Below are positions 1 to 9,800 of a stretch of DNA of 64,000 nucleotides, piece by piece (within the stretch, counting starts at the first letter, position 1; each line of letters begins with the position of its first letter). The stretch covers positions 1,860,001 through 1,924,000 of the forward strand of contig NZ_CP027783.1 in NCBI RefSeq assembly GCF_003795125.1. The letters are read 5' to 3'. Below the pieces are notes generated by a model. That model searched no databases and was not told the origin of the DNA. It saw only the letters and a program-made list of their open reading frames with translations. The translations under genes were made by a program, and so were the position numbers. Origin of the DNA: Tetragenococcus osmophilus (lineage in GTDB: Bacteria > Bacillota > Bacilli > Lactobacillales > Enterococcaceae).

Positions 1-1
1 T

Positions 2-490
2 TATTCTGTTTACGAATCCCATAATCAAGATGTCTGTAAGATGCTGAACTATTATGATTTGAATGCAAGGACATTAGAACGGCGGAATGGATACATCTCA
101 TACTTAAAAGGGGCAGAATATATTGCTAATTTCTTGACTTTGATTGGGGCAACTAACTCAATGCTTAAATTTGAAGATGTACGTATTGTCCGTGATATGA
201 GAAATTCGGTGAATCGATTAGTTAATTGTGAGACAGCCAATATGAATAAAACAATCGATGCTGCAACAAAACAAGTGCAAAATATTCAACTGATTGAGGA
301 TCGAGTAGGCTTATCTGCTTTACCCGATAAGCTACAAGAAATTGCAGAGTTGCGTTTGGCTCATCCTGAAATTAGTTTAAAAGAACTAGGAGAAATGATA
401 CCTACAGGAGCAATTTCCAAATCGGGGATCAATCATCGTATTCGTAAAATCAATGAATTTGCAGATAAGTTAAAAGAAAAAGCGGGATAA
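2..490 (+). CDS. whiA: WhiA, DNA-binding regulator (C-terminal part)
   Basis: C-terminal 162 residues of WhiA, a chromosome-binding protein of Gram-positive bacteria linked to cell division and chromosome segregation in Bacillus. The reading frame is open from base 2, so the start lies outside the window. The visible part holds the end of the LAGLIDADG-like region and the C-terminal helix-turn-helix: [16 protein letters not shown], then [15 protein letters not shown], which is the family signature. In Firmicutes whiA usually ends a rapZ-yvcK-whiA operon; the strong hairpin right after the stop fits the end of an operon. I am confident of the family. Confidence 0.9.
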   Translation, partial: YSVYESHNQDVCKMLNYYDLNARTLERRNGYISYLKGAEYIANFLTLIGATNSMLKFEDVRIVRDMRNSVNRLVNCETANMNKTIDAATKQVQNIQLIEDRVGLSALPDKLQEIAELRLAHPEISLKELGEMIPTGAISKSGINHRIRKINEFADKLKEKAG

Positions 491-502
491 AAAAGAAGAT
501 AG

Positions 503-549
503 AAAAAAGCTGAACCATAGGAGTAACCTCTCTATGGTTCAGCTTTTTT
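503..549. terminator. Bidirectional terminator between whiA and the thioredoxin-fold gene
   Basis: An 18-bp perfect inverted repeat (AAAAAAGCTGAACCATAG and its complement) around an 11-nt loop, with A-runs on the left and T-runs on the right. It can end both the rightward whiA transcript and the leftward gene that stops at 549. Confidence 0.85.
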
Positions 550-1064
550 TATTCGTTAATATAGTTTTTTAACATAGAGGATTCAATGTTTTCATCAAAA
601 ATATGATCTTCTAAGATAATTGTAGGGACAAGAGTGATATTTGCTTGATTTGTTTCTTCTACAATTTCTTCGGCGGTATCAAGGTGATGATGTTCGGTCA
701 AACCAAGTTCATTTCTAGCATAGTTAGCTACTTCTTGTAAGGACATATCTCCCCATTGATCTTGTGAATCAAAAATACGGGTTATATCAGAAATTGCTTG
801 TTTAGGGTCATCATCTGCTACAAATCGATGCATAACATTACCGCGTTGTAAAGATTCTTTTGGACGGTCTACTAATTTTATAACACGATTGATCTTACCA
901 TCAACAACAGCTTCTTCTAAGATTTCTTTTGATTCAGTGAACCATTGTTTGCAATAAGGACAATTTAAGTTAATAAACTCTACCATTGTTTTAGGCGCCG
1001 CGTTTCCGATCTGAATACCATATTTGGTATTTGTTTCTTCTTTTTTTATAGCTGAAATATCCAT
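549..1064 (-). CDS. DsbA-family thioredoxin-fold protein
   Basis: A 171-residue thioredoxin-fold protein. The redox motif C-P-Y-C is at residues 35-38, after a predicted first strand (TMVEFINLNCPYC), and a cis-proline V-P-T is at 146-148; between them lies a mostly helical insertion as in DsbA and FrnE-like oxidoreductases. There is no signal peptide or membrane segment, so it probably acts in the cytosol, perhaps in thiol or oxidative stress defence. An AAGGAGG ribosome site lies 7-8 nt before the ATG. It is transcribed alone, convergent with whiA. The fold is clear; the substrate is unknown. Confidence 0.8.
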   Translation of the reverse strand: MDISAIKKEETNTKYGIQIGNAAPKTMVEFINLNCPYCKQWFTESKEILEEAVVDGKINRVIKLVDRPKESLQRGNVMHRFVADDDPKQAISDITRIFDSQDQWGDMSLQEVANYARNELGLTEHHHLDTAEEIVEETNQANITLVPTIILEDHIFDENIESSMLKNYINE

Positions 1065-1208
1065 ACAAGTATTCCTCCTTCTTTATTTCCAGTGTAACGT
1101 TTTTTTTAGTCAATGTGAATCAATTTGGTTTTTAAGCAAATAAATATTTAGCATTTTTTGAAAAAATATGAAGGAAGTAACTTTTTTATCAACAACAGAA
1201 AAAAGCTA

Positions 1209-1217
1209 TGCTATACT
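1209..1217 (+). promoter_or_regulatory. Extended -10 promoter element for cdaA
   Basis: TGC-TATACT is an extended -10 sequence about 46 nt before the cdaA start. I see no good -35 box at the right distance, which is typical of extended -10 promoters. Confidence 0.5.
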
Positions 1218-1262
1218 ATATCAATGAAGGGTAAGTAGTCTTAAAGTAAAGGAAGGCTTTAT

Positions 1263-2159
1263 ATGTCGTTTAACATTGCAGAACTTTTTGATTTAGAATA
1301 TTGGAGACAGTTATTATCTGTAGATGTTTTTTCTGTTCCTTTTTTTGTTAATATTTTAGATGTCCTCGTTGTATGGTATCTAGTTTATAAATTAATACAG
1401 ATGGTCCAAGGTACCAAAGCGATTCAGCTATTTAAAGGTGTTGTAATGTTTATCGCTGTTCGTTTTTTAGCAGAAATCATTGGACTTAATACTTTATCGT
1501 GGTTGATGGACCAGGTTATTACATATGGTGTTATTGCAGCGATTGTCATTTTTCAACCAGAAATTCGCCGAGGACTGGAGCATTTGGGTCGAACGACCTT
1601 TTTTAGTCAGACTAAAGCAGAAACAGACCAAGGAGAAACGATGGTACAAGCCTTTGATAAGGCTATCCAGTATATGTCAAAACGTAAAATTGGTGCGTTA
1701 ATTACAATCGAACGAAGTACTGGTTTAGAGGAGTATATTGAAACAGGAATCACTCTTGATGCAGATATCACCGGTGAACTTTTAATTAATATTTTTATCC
1801 CAAATACGCCCTTACATGATGGGGCAGTGATTGTTAGAAATGGGAAAATTGCCGTTTCTAGTGCTTATTTACCTTTATCTGATAGTAATATGATTTCAAA
1901 AGAATATGGAACTAGGCACCGGGCGGCTGCAGGTGTTTCCGAGGTTAGCGATGCTTTAACTATCGTAGTTTCCGAAGAAACTGGTGGCGTGAGTTTGACT
2001 TTGAATAATCGGTTATATACCGAATTGAGTCAAGATGAATACTTAAAAGTACTTAGAGATAACTTAATTGTAGAAAGTCCAGATAAGAATAAGAAGAAAA
2101 AGAATTTTTTCAGGAACTTTTTAGATGAATTGAATAAGCTGAGTAAAGGAGGCAAGTGA
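1263..2159 (+). CDS. cdaA: Diadenylate cyclase CdaA
   Basis: Makes c-di-AMP from two ATP at the membrane. The 298-residue protein has three N-terminal membrane helices (about residues 25-100) followed by a DAC domain with both catalytic signatures: DGA at 186-188 (TPLHDGAVIVRNG) and RHR at 218-220 (GTRHRAAAG). The C-terminus is lysine-rich. It is first in the conserved cdaA-cdaR-glmM operon; the stop codon overlaps the cdaR start by one base. c-di-AMP controls potassium and osmolyte transport and cell wall balance in Firmicutes, which fits the glmM partner gene. Confidence 0.95.
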   Translation: MSFNIAELFDLEYWRQLLSVDVFSVPFFVNILDVLVVWYLVYKLIQMVQGTKAIQLFKGVVMFIAVRFLAEIIGLNTLSWLMDQVITYGVIAAIVIFQPEIRRGLEHLGRTTFFSQTKAETDQGETMVQAFDKAIQYMSKRKIGALITIERSTGLEEYIETGITLDADITGELLINIFIPNTPLHDGAVIVRNGKIAVSSAYLPLSDSNMISKEYGTRHRAAAGVSEVSDALTIVVSEETGGVSLTLNNRLYTELSQDEYLKVLRDNLIVESPDKNKKKKNFFRNFLDELNKLSKGGK

Positions 2160-3397
2160 TGCTTACGAAAAAGAAGAGAAGCAACATTGTCTATGGTCTT
2201 TTGGCTTTATTTTTCAGTTTAGTTCTTTTTTTCAATGCAAACGGGTCGAACTTTCAAAATAGTATCGCTACTTCAGAAGTTCACGAGGAAACCGCTCAAG
2301 ATATCCCTGTTTCCATTGAATATGACTCAGATGAATATTATATCCAAGGTTATGAAGATACAGTAGATGTAACATTAAGCGGTGCTAACCGTGTGCAATT
2401 AAATGCTGAAGCCAATGAAGAAACAAGAAACTTTGACGTGGTTGCTGACTTAAGCGATCTAGGAGAAGGTACGCATGATGTACCATTAGAAGTTGAAAAT
2501 TTGAGTAATAGTGTGGATGCTAGTGTAGAACCAGATACTTTAACAGTAACGATCGAAAAAAAGGCAACGAGAAATTTTCAAATTGACACTCAAGAGTTTG
2601 AGGATAAATTACAAGATGGTTTTGAGTTAGACGAAACTTCTGTTTCTCCGCAAGAAGTAGAGGTTACTTCAGGAGAAGAAACGATGGAAGAGATTTCCCG
2701 AATTGCTATTGTCTCAGATATAGAGACAATCAATGAAGATATTTCAGATACCTTTTCTTTACAAGCTGTGGATGAAAACGGGGAAGAGCTACCTGCTAGT
2801 TTGAGTCCACAAACAGCAAATGTACAGTTAGAAGTTTCAGCGCCTGACAAAGAAGTTAACTTATCTCCAACGCAAACTGGAGACGCAGCAGAAGGAATTT
2901 CTGACTTCGATTTTCAATTAAGCGAAAATAGTGCTACAATTACGGGGGCACAACATTTATTAGATGAAGTGGATTCTTTGGAAGTTCCGGTAGATGTCAC
3001 TGATGTCACCGAACCAACTACCAGAGATGTTAACGTGGAAGTTCCCTCGCAATTGAGTTCGGATGTTAATGCAGTTTCTGTAAATATCACACCGGAATTT
3101 GAAAATTCTGAACCAGAGGAAACGAACGATAATACAGAAGAAACAGGCGATACGCAAACGCCATCTGATGCAGATAATGATAATGCAGCAGCAGATGGGA
3201 ATGATGAGCAAAATTCAGAGATGAATACGGTAGAAAGCTCTTCTGTGGAAGAAGAAACAAATACTACAGAGGAAGATCAAGAACAAACCGCAGAATCACA
3301 AGAAACGCAGGAAACACAAGAAGAAGCACAAGAAACACAAAGTTCAGTAGATGAACAAATAGATGCACAAGAAAATGAAGAAGAAACAGAAAGGTAA
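2159..3397 (+). CDS. cdaR: CdaA regulator CdaR (YbbR-domain protein)
   Basis: Membrane-anchored regulator of CdaA. It has one N-terminal membrane segment (about residues 9-26) and then extracytoplasmic YbbR-type beta repeats to about residue 320. The last ~95 residues are a low-complexity tail rich in Glu, Asp, Gln and Thr with QETQ-type repeats. I chose the ATG at 2159 because GGAGG sits 6 nt upstream; a GTG one codon earlier (2156) is possible. The ATG overlaps the cdaA stop as TGATG, which suggests coupled translation. The long acidic tail is unusual for the family and may reflect life in salt. Confidence 0.88.
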   Translation: MLTKKKRSNIVYGLLALFFSLVLFFNANGSNFQNSIATSEVHEETAQDIPVSIEYDSDEYYIQGYEDTVDVTLSGANRVQLNAEANEETRNFDVVADLSDLGEGTHDVPLEVENLSNSVDASVEPDTLTVTIEKKATRNFQIDTQEFEDKLQDGFELDETSVSPQEVEVTSGEETMEEISRIAIVSDIETINEDISDTFSLQAVDENGEELPASLSPQTANVQLEVSAPDKEVNLSPTQTGDAAEGISDFDFQLSENSATITGAQHLLDEVDSLEVPVDVTDVTEPTTRDVNVEVPSQLSSDVNAVSVNITPEFENSEPEETNDNTEETGDTQTPSDADNDNAAADGNDEQNSEMNTVESSSVEEETNTTEEDQEQTAESQETQETQEEAQETQSSVDEQIDAQENEEETER

Positions 3398-3404
3398 GTT
3401 AATT

Positions 3405-4763
3405 ATGGGAAAATATTTTGGTACGGACGGTGTCAGAGGAATTGCTAATAAGGAGTTGACACCTGAATTAGCATTTAAATTAGGTCGCTATGGTGGATAT
3501 GTGTTGAGCCGTCATGAAGAAGAAAATACACAACCTAGAGTATTAGTAGGTCGTGATACACGTATGTCAGGTCAGTTGTTGGAAAACGCATTGATTTCTG
3601 GCTTGCTTTCGGTAGGTATTGAAGTTTTTCAACTTGGTGTCATTTCAACACCAGGCGTTGCTTATCTAACACGTGTACAAAAAGCAAGTTCTGGCGTCAT
3701 GATTTCTGCTTCTCATAATCCAGCAGAAGATAATGGGATTAAATTTTTCGGTAATGATGGTTTTAAGCTTGCAGATGAAAAAGAGCTAGAAATTGAAGCT
3801 TTACTTGATGCCACAGAAGATGAACTTCCTCGACCTTCTGCTGATGGTTTAGGTTCTTTAGAGGAATTTCCAGAAGGACTATTAAAATACTCCCAATATT
3901 TACAACAAACAATTAAAGATGACCTATCTGGACTTACTGTCTGTATAGATGCTGCTAATGGAGCAACGGCTTCTACAGTAAACCGTTTATTCGCTGATTT
4001 AGAAACAGATTTTTATACAATAGGCACTTCGCCTAATGGTGTAAATATAAATGATGGAGTAGGGTCAACACATCCTGAAAAATTAGCCGATTTTGTGGTG
4101 GAAAAACAAGCAGATGTTGGGATTGCTTTTGACGGCGATGGTGATCGTGTCATTGCAGTAGACGAAAACGGACAAGTTGTTGATGGGGATAAGATTATGT
4201 ATATTTGTGCTAATTATCTTGCTGATAATGACTTGTTAAAACAAAATACTATCGTAACGACTGTAATGAGTAATTTAGGTTTTCATAAAGCCGTAGAAGC
4301 TGCTGGCTTAAATGACGTAGTAACCAAGGTTGGAGACCGTTATGTTGTCGAAGAAATGCGGAAGCATGGCTATAATTTTGGTGGCGAACAATCAGGACAT
4401 ATGGTATTTTTTGATTTAAATACTACAGGTGATGGTATGCTTTCGGGTATCCAATTGCTTAACATCATGAAACAAACTGGTAAAAAGCTTTCAGAATTAG
4501 CCGCTGATGTGAAAATTTATCCACAAAAATTAGTTAATATTCGTGTATCTGATAAATATGGAGCGATGGATGTTCCTGAAATTAAAGCTGTGATTGATGA
4601 TGTCGAAGAAAAATTAGGTGATGAAGGTCGTATTTTAGTTAGAGCTTCTGGTACAGAGCCTTTGTTACGAATTATGGCTGAAGCACCGACAGATGAAGAT
4701 GTTGACTATTATGTGAATAAAATCGCTGACGTTGTTCGAGACCAAATTGGATTAGAAGAATAA
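3405..4763 (+). CDS. glmM: Phosphoglucosamine mutase GlmM
   Basis: Converts glucosamine-6-phosphate to glucosamine-1-phosphate on the way to UDP-GlcNAc and peptidoglycan. At 452 residues it is full length. Visible motifs are the N-terminal [10 protein letters not shown], the phosphoserine loop SASHNP (101-106), the magnesium loop DGDGDR (about 240) and the phosphate-binding [10 protein letters not shown] near the C-terminus. The start at 3405 (MGKYFGTDG) is the standard family start; only a weak AAGG site precedes it, so translation may depend on coupling to cdaR, whose stop is 7 nt upstream. GlmM can bind and inhibit CdaA in other Firmicutes. Confidence 0.95.
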   Translation: MGKYFGTDGVRGIANKELTPELAFKLGRYGGYVLSRHEEENTQPRVLVGRDTRMSGQLLENALISGLLSVGIEVFQLGVISTPGVAYLTRVQKASSGVMISASHNPAEDNGIKFFGNDGFKLADEKELEIEALLDATEDELPRPSADGLGSLEEFPEGLLKYSQYLQQTIKDDLSGLTVCIDAANGATASTVNRLFADLETDFYTIGTSPNGVNINDGVGSTHPEKLADFVVEKQADVGIAFDGDGDRVIAVDENGQVVDGDKIMYICANYLADNDLLKQNTIVTTVMSNLGFHKAVEAAGLNDVVTKVGDRYVVEEMRKHGYNFGGEQSGHMVFFDLNTTGDGMLSGIQLLNIMKQTGKKLSELAADVKIYPQKLVNIRVSDKYGAMDVPEIKAVIDDVEEKLGDEGRILVRASGTEPLLRIMAEAPTDEDVDYYVNKIADVVRDQIGLEE

Positions 4764-4769
4764 TACTAT

Positions 4770-4804
4770 AAAACGGTCGTTCTTTTTTAGGACGATCGTT
4801 TTTC
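4770..4804 (+). terminator. Terminator after glmM
   Basis: Inverted repeat AAACGGTCGT / ACGATCGTTT (with G-U pairs) followed by a T-run, directly after the glmM stop. It closes the cdaA operon. Confidence 0.75.
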
Positions 4805-4870
4805 CTTTTCTTTGCTAAATTAGACAAACATGTGTCATAATATTCTTTAGTGATGAAAGGAGGCAAGATA

Positions 4871-5395
4871 ATGAATAGACAAAGATCTGTAAATTGGCCT
4901 GGGCTTATTTTAGGAATTTTATTTATTTTGATTTCTTTATTAGCGTTTAATAATCCAGGTGGTAGTTTATCTGCAATAGTTATCTTTTTTGCGGTACTAG
5001 CGATTATTAATGGTATTTTTAGTATCGTTGTTCGTAACCAGATAAAAAACATGACTGGGACTCGTGTAACGGTATTTTTAATATTAGGTATTATTGAATT
5101 ACTTCTTGGAATAGTATTACTATTTAATCTTAGTGCTGGAATTATTGCAGTAACCTATGTTTTTGCTTTTTGGTTTATTGCTGGCGCTCTTCGAAATTTA
5201 TTTTTCTTAGATCATGCTCGCTCATTTGGTAATGGACATTACTGGTTCACATTAATTATAAACTTGATTGGTATTGTGGTTGGTTTTATGCTATTTTTCG
5301 ATCCGATTGTATCAGCACTTACTATCTCGTTTTTAGTTGGTTTGTACTTGATGCTCATTGGTATTTTTTACATTATCAATTCTTTAGACCATTAA
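4871..5395 (+). CDS. HdeD/DUF308-family membrane protein
   Basis: A 174-residue membrane protein with about six hydrophobic helices arranged as three two-helix repeats, as in the DUF308/HdeD family. HdeD is linked to acid resistance in Escherichia coli, but the biochemical role is not known and I do not transfer it here. The start at 4871 is set by AAAGGAGG 7-8 nt upstream. It is a single-gene unit between two terminators. Confidence 0.75.
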   Translation: MNRQRSVNWPGLILGILFILISLLAFNNPGGSLSAIVIFFAVLAIINGIFSIVVRNQIKNMTGTRVTVFLILGIIELLLGIVLLFNLSAGIIAVTYVFAFWFIAGALRNLFFLDHARSFGNGHYWFTLIINLIGIVVGFMLFFDPIVSALTISFLVGLYLMLIGIFYIINSLDH

Positions 5396-5414
5396 ACTTA
5401 ATAAATTATAGGAG

Positions 5415-5452
5415 AACTTCTGGATAGATTATTAATTATCCAGAAGTTTTTT
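5415..5452 (+). terminator. Terminator after the DUF308 gene
   Basis: AACTTCTGGATA pairs with TATCCAGAAGTT and is followed by a T-run. Confidence 0.8.
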
Positions 5453-5533
5453 GTAGAAAAGCTTCTAGGTTAAAGGTTTCTCTTTGTAGATAACCTTGAC
5501 TTCTGATAGAATAGAAGAAAGGAAATAATAAGG

Positions 5534-6028
5534 ATGGTGCGTGTCATGACAGTGTTTACATTATTATTTGTTGCTTTTACAACTGTCTTATATCTTTTTT
5601 TGTTTTTAGTAAAAAAAGAACTCGTTTTTACTGCAAAACACCAGTCACTTTTTTCGCTCGTTTTTCCCATTTTATTTGGTATTTTTGCGGGAAGTTTATT
5701 TATAACGACAGGAACTTTGGACGAAATTATAAGAGGTACTGCAGTTGGCTTAGCTATTATTAGCTATGCTATCAATGGTAGAGGCATTACTGATGACCGA
5801 TTTGTTATTCATCCCTTAGATAATCGGGGAATCAAATTTGACGAAGTAGATCGAGTAGTACTGTTTCGAGATGAAAAGAAAAATGAAGTGAAGATGAATT
5901 TCTTTAAATTTGGTTTACGTGGACCATTAATGAAGTTTAGCGCTCCGATGGATGAATTAGTTAAATTTTTGTCTAAACATTTAAAAGAAGGAACCCCGAT
6001 TGATGTTGTAATGGAACCCAATGAATAA
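5534..6028 (+). CDS. Membrane protein of unknown function
   Basis: A 164-residue protein I do not recognise. It begins with a hydrophobic helix (about 5-27), then two further hydrophobic segments (about 39-58 and 66-82). The C-terminal half is soluble and reads like a small beta-rich domain (RFVIHPLDNRGIKFDEVDRVVLF...), similar in style to bacterial PH-like domains that follow membrane segments. The start ATG has AGAAAGGA about 12 nt upstream; a second in-frame ATG lies four codons later. It is a single gene with its own terminator. Confidence 0.65.
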   Translation: MVRVMTVFTLLFVAFTTVLYLFLFLVKKELVFTAKHQSLFSLVFPILFGIFAGSLFITTGTLDEIIRGTAVGLAIISYAINGRGITDDRFVIHPLDNRGIKFDEVDRVVLFRDEKKNEVKMNFFKFGLRGPLMKFSAPMDELVKFLSKHLKEGTPIDVVMEPNE

Positions 6029-6070
6029 AAAACAGCTTGTTTTGCTTTAATAAAGCACAAGCTGTTTTTT
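6027..6070. terminator. Bidirectional terminator
   Basis: AAAACAGCTTGT...ACAAGCTGTTTT with an inner GCTTT/AAAGC stem and flanking A- and T-runs, between convergent genes ending at 6028 and 6085. Confidence 0.8.
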
Positions 6071-6084
6071 AGACCTAGGTCCTT

Positions 6085-6681
6085 TTATTTAAATACAATA
6101 AAACGTTCATCATCTGCTAAAAAGTCTTTGGAATTTGCCTGCTCTTCTGGCGAGCCAAACACTAGTTGCGAACGTAAACGCCAGTTTTCCGGAACATTCC
6201 ATTCTGCAGCGACTGCTTCATCGATTACTGGATTATAGTGTTGCAAGTTCGCTCCAATCCCTGCTTCAGATAAAGTGGTCCAGACATTTGCTGTAGCAAT
6301 ACCGTTTGATTGTTCTGCCCAAGTAGGGAAATTATCAGCATATAAAGAAAATTGCTCTTGTAATTGTTTTGTGGTATCAACGTCATTGAAAAACATAGCA
6401 GTTCCAAGCCCTGATTTGAAACCAGCTAGTTTTCGCTTAGTGTTTTCAAATGCTTCCACAGGTGTTAATGGTTCTAACAATTGTTCGGTGATATCCCATA
6501 GTTTTTCATGAGCTTCTCCAAAAAGAGTAATCACGCGTGGTTCTTGTGCGTTAAAGGCACTTGGACTTTGTTTTACGGCTTCTTTAATTAACTCTGTAAT
6601 TTCTGTTTCAGGTAAAGAAGTATTACGCCCTAAAGAATAAATCGAGCGACGATTTTTGATCGTATCTAAAAAGTTTGACAT
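6085..6681 (-). CDS. Nitroreductase family protein
   Basis: A 198-residue FMN-dependent nitroreductase-fold enzyme that reduces nitro compounds or quinones with NAD(P)H. The N-terminal NRRSIYSLG provides the FMN phosphate-binding arginines, followed by AVKQSPSAFNAQEPR; AEQSNGIATANVWTTLSEAGIGANLQHYNP is the typical region near the dimer and FMN interface. Length and motifs match the short FMN group that in Bacillus includes quinone- and hypochlorite-induced enzymes. It is transcribed alone. A 17-bp palindrome sits in its promoter region at 6735-6751 and could bind the HxlR-type regulator encoded at 14162. Confidence 0.85.
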   Translation of the reverse strand: MSNFLDTIKNRRSIYSLGRNTSLPETEITELIKEAVKQSPSAFNAQEPRVITLFGEAHEKLWDITEQLLEPLTPVEAFENTKRKLAGFKSGLGTAMFFNDVDTTKQLQEQFSLYADNFPTWAEQSNGIATANVWTTLSEAGIGANLQHYNPVIDEAVAAEWNVPENWRLRSQLVFGSPEEQANSKDFLADDERFIVFK

Positions 6682-6734
6682 ATAAGCATCCGCCTTTGAT
6701 TAATAATTTGAGTTACAAAGTAAAGTATACATTC

Positions 6735-6751
6735 TTACTAAATGTTAGTAA
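6735..6751. promoter_or_regulatory. Palindromic operator candidate upstream of the nitroreductase
   Basis: TTACTAA-ATG-TTAGTAA is a perfect 7+7 inverted repeat with a 3-nt centre, 54 nt upstream of the nitroreductase start. Outer flanks ACATTCT and AGAATGT are also complementary, offset by three bases. Size and symmetry fit a dimeric winged-helix repressor such as HxlR/YodB types. Which protein binds is an inference. Confidence 0.5.
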
Positions 6752-6876
6752 AGAGAATGTTTATTTTTTTAAAGAACACTAAATTACCTGTTTCTATGTG
6801 TTAGACTGATAAATGGACCTACTATTATAGATGGATTATATTTGTACATATATTAAGATGAAGAGGAGCGAGATTT

Positions 6877-9800
6877 TTGAGCTTACAATTTATAACTGGT
6901 GACGGCAGTTGCGATCATGAAAAGATGGTCTTAGACCTTGCTTGTGAATGGTTGGAAAAAGAACATAACGAAGTCTTTTTTTTAGTTCCTAACTATAATA
7001 AATTTGAACGTGAACAAGAAATTTTATCGCAATTAAAAAATAGACAAGAAAAGGAAAACTTTAGTACCATTCGGGGACAAGTTTATAGTTTTAATCGTTT
7101 AGCTTGGTATTTTTTGCAAGATAGTGGTCAAATCAATGGTCAGAGCATTTCTGATACTGGTTCAGCTATGATTATGCGGAAAGTTTTGGATGCCTTGACA
7201 GAGGAACTAGTTATTTTCCGAGGAGAAGTGAATAAAGAAGGGTTTATTGCAAAATTATTGGAACTTTACCAAGAATTTCAACTAGGAAACATTTCCTCTG
7301 ATAACCTTGACTTTTCTTCGAATAATCAAACGACCGGAAAAAGAAAAGACTTTGAATTAAAAATGTATGAAATCAAGCAAATTTTTGCAGTTTATGAAGA
7401 AGAATTAACCAAAAGAAAGCTACAAGTGGAACAGCCGCTGACCATGTTGACGAACTTTTTAGCTAGTGAAGGATCGCAAGAAAAGGCCATGCTGGGGCAA
7501 AAACTTTTTATTATTACTGGTTTTTCTAATTTCAGTATGCAAGAACAAGAACTGTTAAAAGTCTTATTTGACAAGAGCCAAGTCTGTATTGATCTATATA
7601 TAGATTCTATCTATGCTGATAATGGACCACTTGATTTGTTTTTTGATCCTAAGCAAACTTATCATCTTCTAAAAAACTTTGCTCAAAGTCAGCAAGATCA
7701 TGTATTGTTTGATAAAAAAGCTCCTCAATTAACTCAAGTATCTACAAGTTATTTGGAGTTAGAACGTTGTTTTAAACAAACAAGTATTGGCAAATATAAA
7801 CAAACGCACGATTTGAATGATTATGTAGAGATTTGGAAAGTAGAAAACCCCGAAGAAGAAATACAACAAATAGCTACAGAAATTCGACACCTTGTTGTCA
7901 ATTCTTTTACGAATGGAAATGAGCGACTTTATTATCGTGATATTCAACTGTTAACTTTAAACTCAGAGCTTTACTATCCTTTTATTTCATCAGCCTTTAA
8001 AGAGCTTGGGATTCCTTTTTATTTGGACCAAGACCGTACAATGGAACAACATCCCTTAGTAGAATTTATCCATGCATTATTTGCCTTAGATAATTATTAT
8101 TATCGCACTTCCGATATCTTTCGTTTTTTGCGCACTGAACTTTACATACCTAATGATTTGCAAAATGAAGCTTCGGATTGGCAAAATGCGCGTGATACAT
8201 TTCGTTGGATGGTTGATTTAACTGAAAATGAGGCTTTAGCTCATAATTTTCACGGAGCTGATTGGACTCGTCAAGAAGACTGGCGCTTGTTTGACTTTGA
8301 TTTTGAACAAGAAGAGATTATTGATACTAAAAACATTGAAGAACTAAGTAATCAAGTTAGAAATAATTTCCGTAATGATATTGTAAGCTTTTTCCCGCGA
8401 CTAAAAGCAGCTACTAGCACAAGAGAAGCTATTGTGATTTTTTATGAGTTCTTACAAGAAATTGGGGTAGAAAAACAGTTACTTCATTGGCGTGAACAAG
8501 AAATCGAATGGGGAAATTTAGAGTATGCTCGCGACCATGAACAAACATGGGCTTCTCTAATGGATTTATTAGATGAATTTGTAGAAATCTATGGTAGTGA
8601 TCCTTTTGACTTTGATTTGTTTAAAGAGATTTTATCAAGTGGTTTAGAAAATTTAACCTTTGGTAAAATCCCGACCGCAATTGATCAAGTACAAATTAAT
8701 CCTCTAGACTTAACGCGTCCTTTGCAAGCTAAAATTACTTTTGCAGTGGGGTTGGATGAAACAAGTTTTCCTCGTACTGCTGAAAATAAGAGCTTGATTT
8801 CTACTGAAGAAAGGCAACAATTAAATGAAACTTTACAGGAAGGGCAGTATTTAAAAGATCAAACAGAAGAAACGATACGTAAAGAACCCTTTGTAGCTTA
8901 TAATATGTTGCTATCGGCTTCTGAAAAATTGTATTTGAGTTATCCCAAAAATGCTGATTCGAAGCAAAACATGAAAATGTCTCCTTATATTGCGCGTATT
9001 TTAAATTGGACCGATCTTACCGTACAAGAACGGTATAGTTTAGATTTAACTTCTGATGCACGCAATTATGTGGGAACATATAAAAGCTTGATTCGGCAAT
9101 TAAATAGCTTATATCGTCAAGTACAAGAAGAAAAGACTTCTCTTCCTGCCGTGTGGCAATCATTAAAAGATCTGCTTTTGTCCTCTAATTATGGAGGATT
9201 GGCTCAAAGGGTGTTTGAAAGTCAAGCTCATCGTAACGTTCCTGTGAATATCTCGCCAGAATTGGCAGAGCAACTATATGGCAAAGATATTTATAGTTCT
9301 ATATCCCAGATAGAAACGTTTTATGATTATCAGTATGACTACTTCCTTAAATATGGTTTGAAGCTGAAAGAAAGGGAAATTTTTGGCTTGGATTCAGCTG
9401 TTACCGGCGAAATTTTCCATGAGGCTTTAGATAATTTCTTAAAGGCAATTTTTCAAGAGGATCTTTCATTAACACAAATGACAGAAAATCAGCGTCAATC
9501 GTTAGTTGAACGCGTATTAGAAAATATGTTTGGCCAAGAACGATATGTATTTATGCAAAGTAGTGCGCGGATGAACTTTATTCGTTATCGTTTGAAAAAA
9601 ACGATTGAACGAGTCTCTTGGGGATTAAAAAAACAAGCAGAAAAAACACGTTTAACGCCAGTACAAACGGAAGTTTTATTTGGGGAAATTGCTGGAAATA
9701 AAGGAATTCCTGGCTTGAAGATCCCTTTATCAAATGGAGGAAATCTATATTTAAGAGGGAAAATTGATCGAATCGATACGACAACAGTGGATGGGAAACC

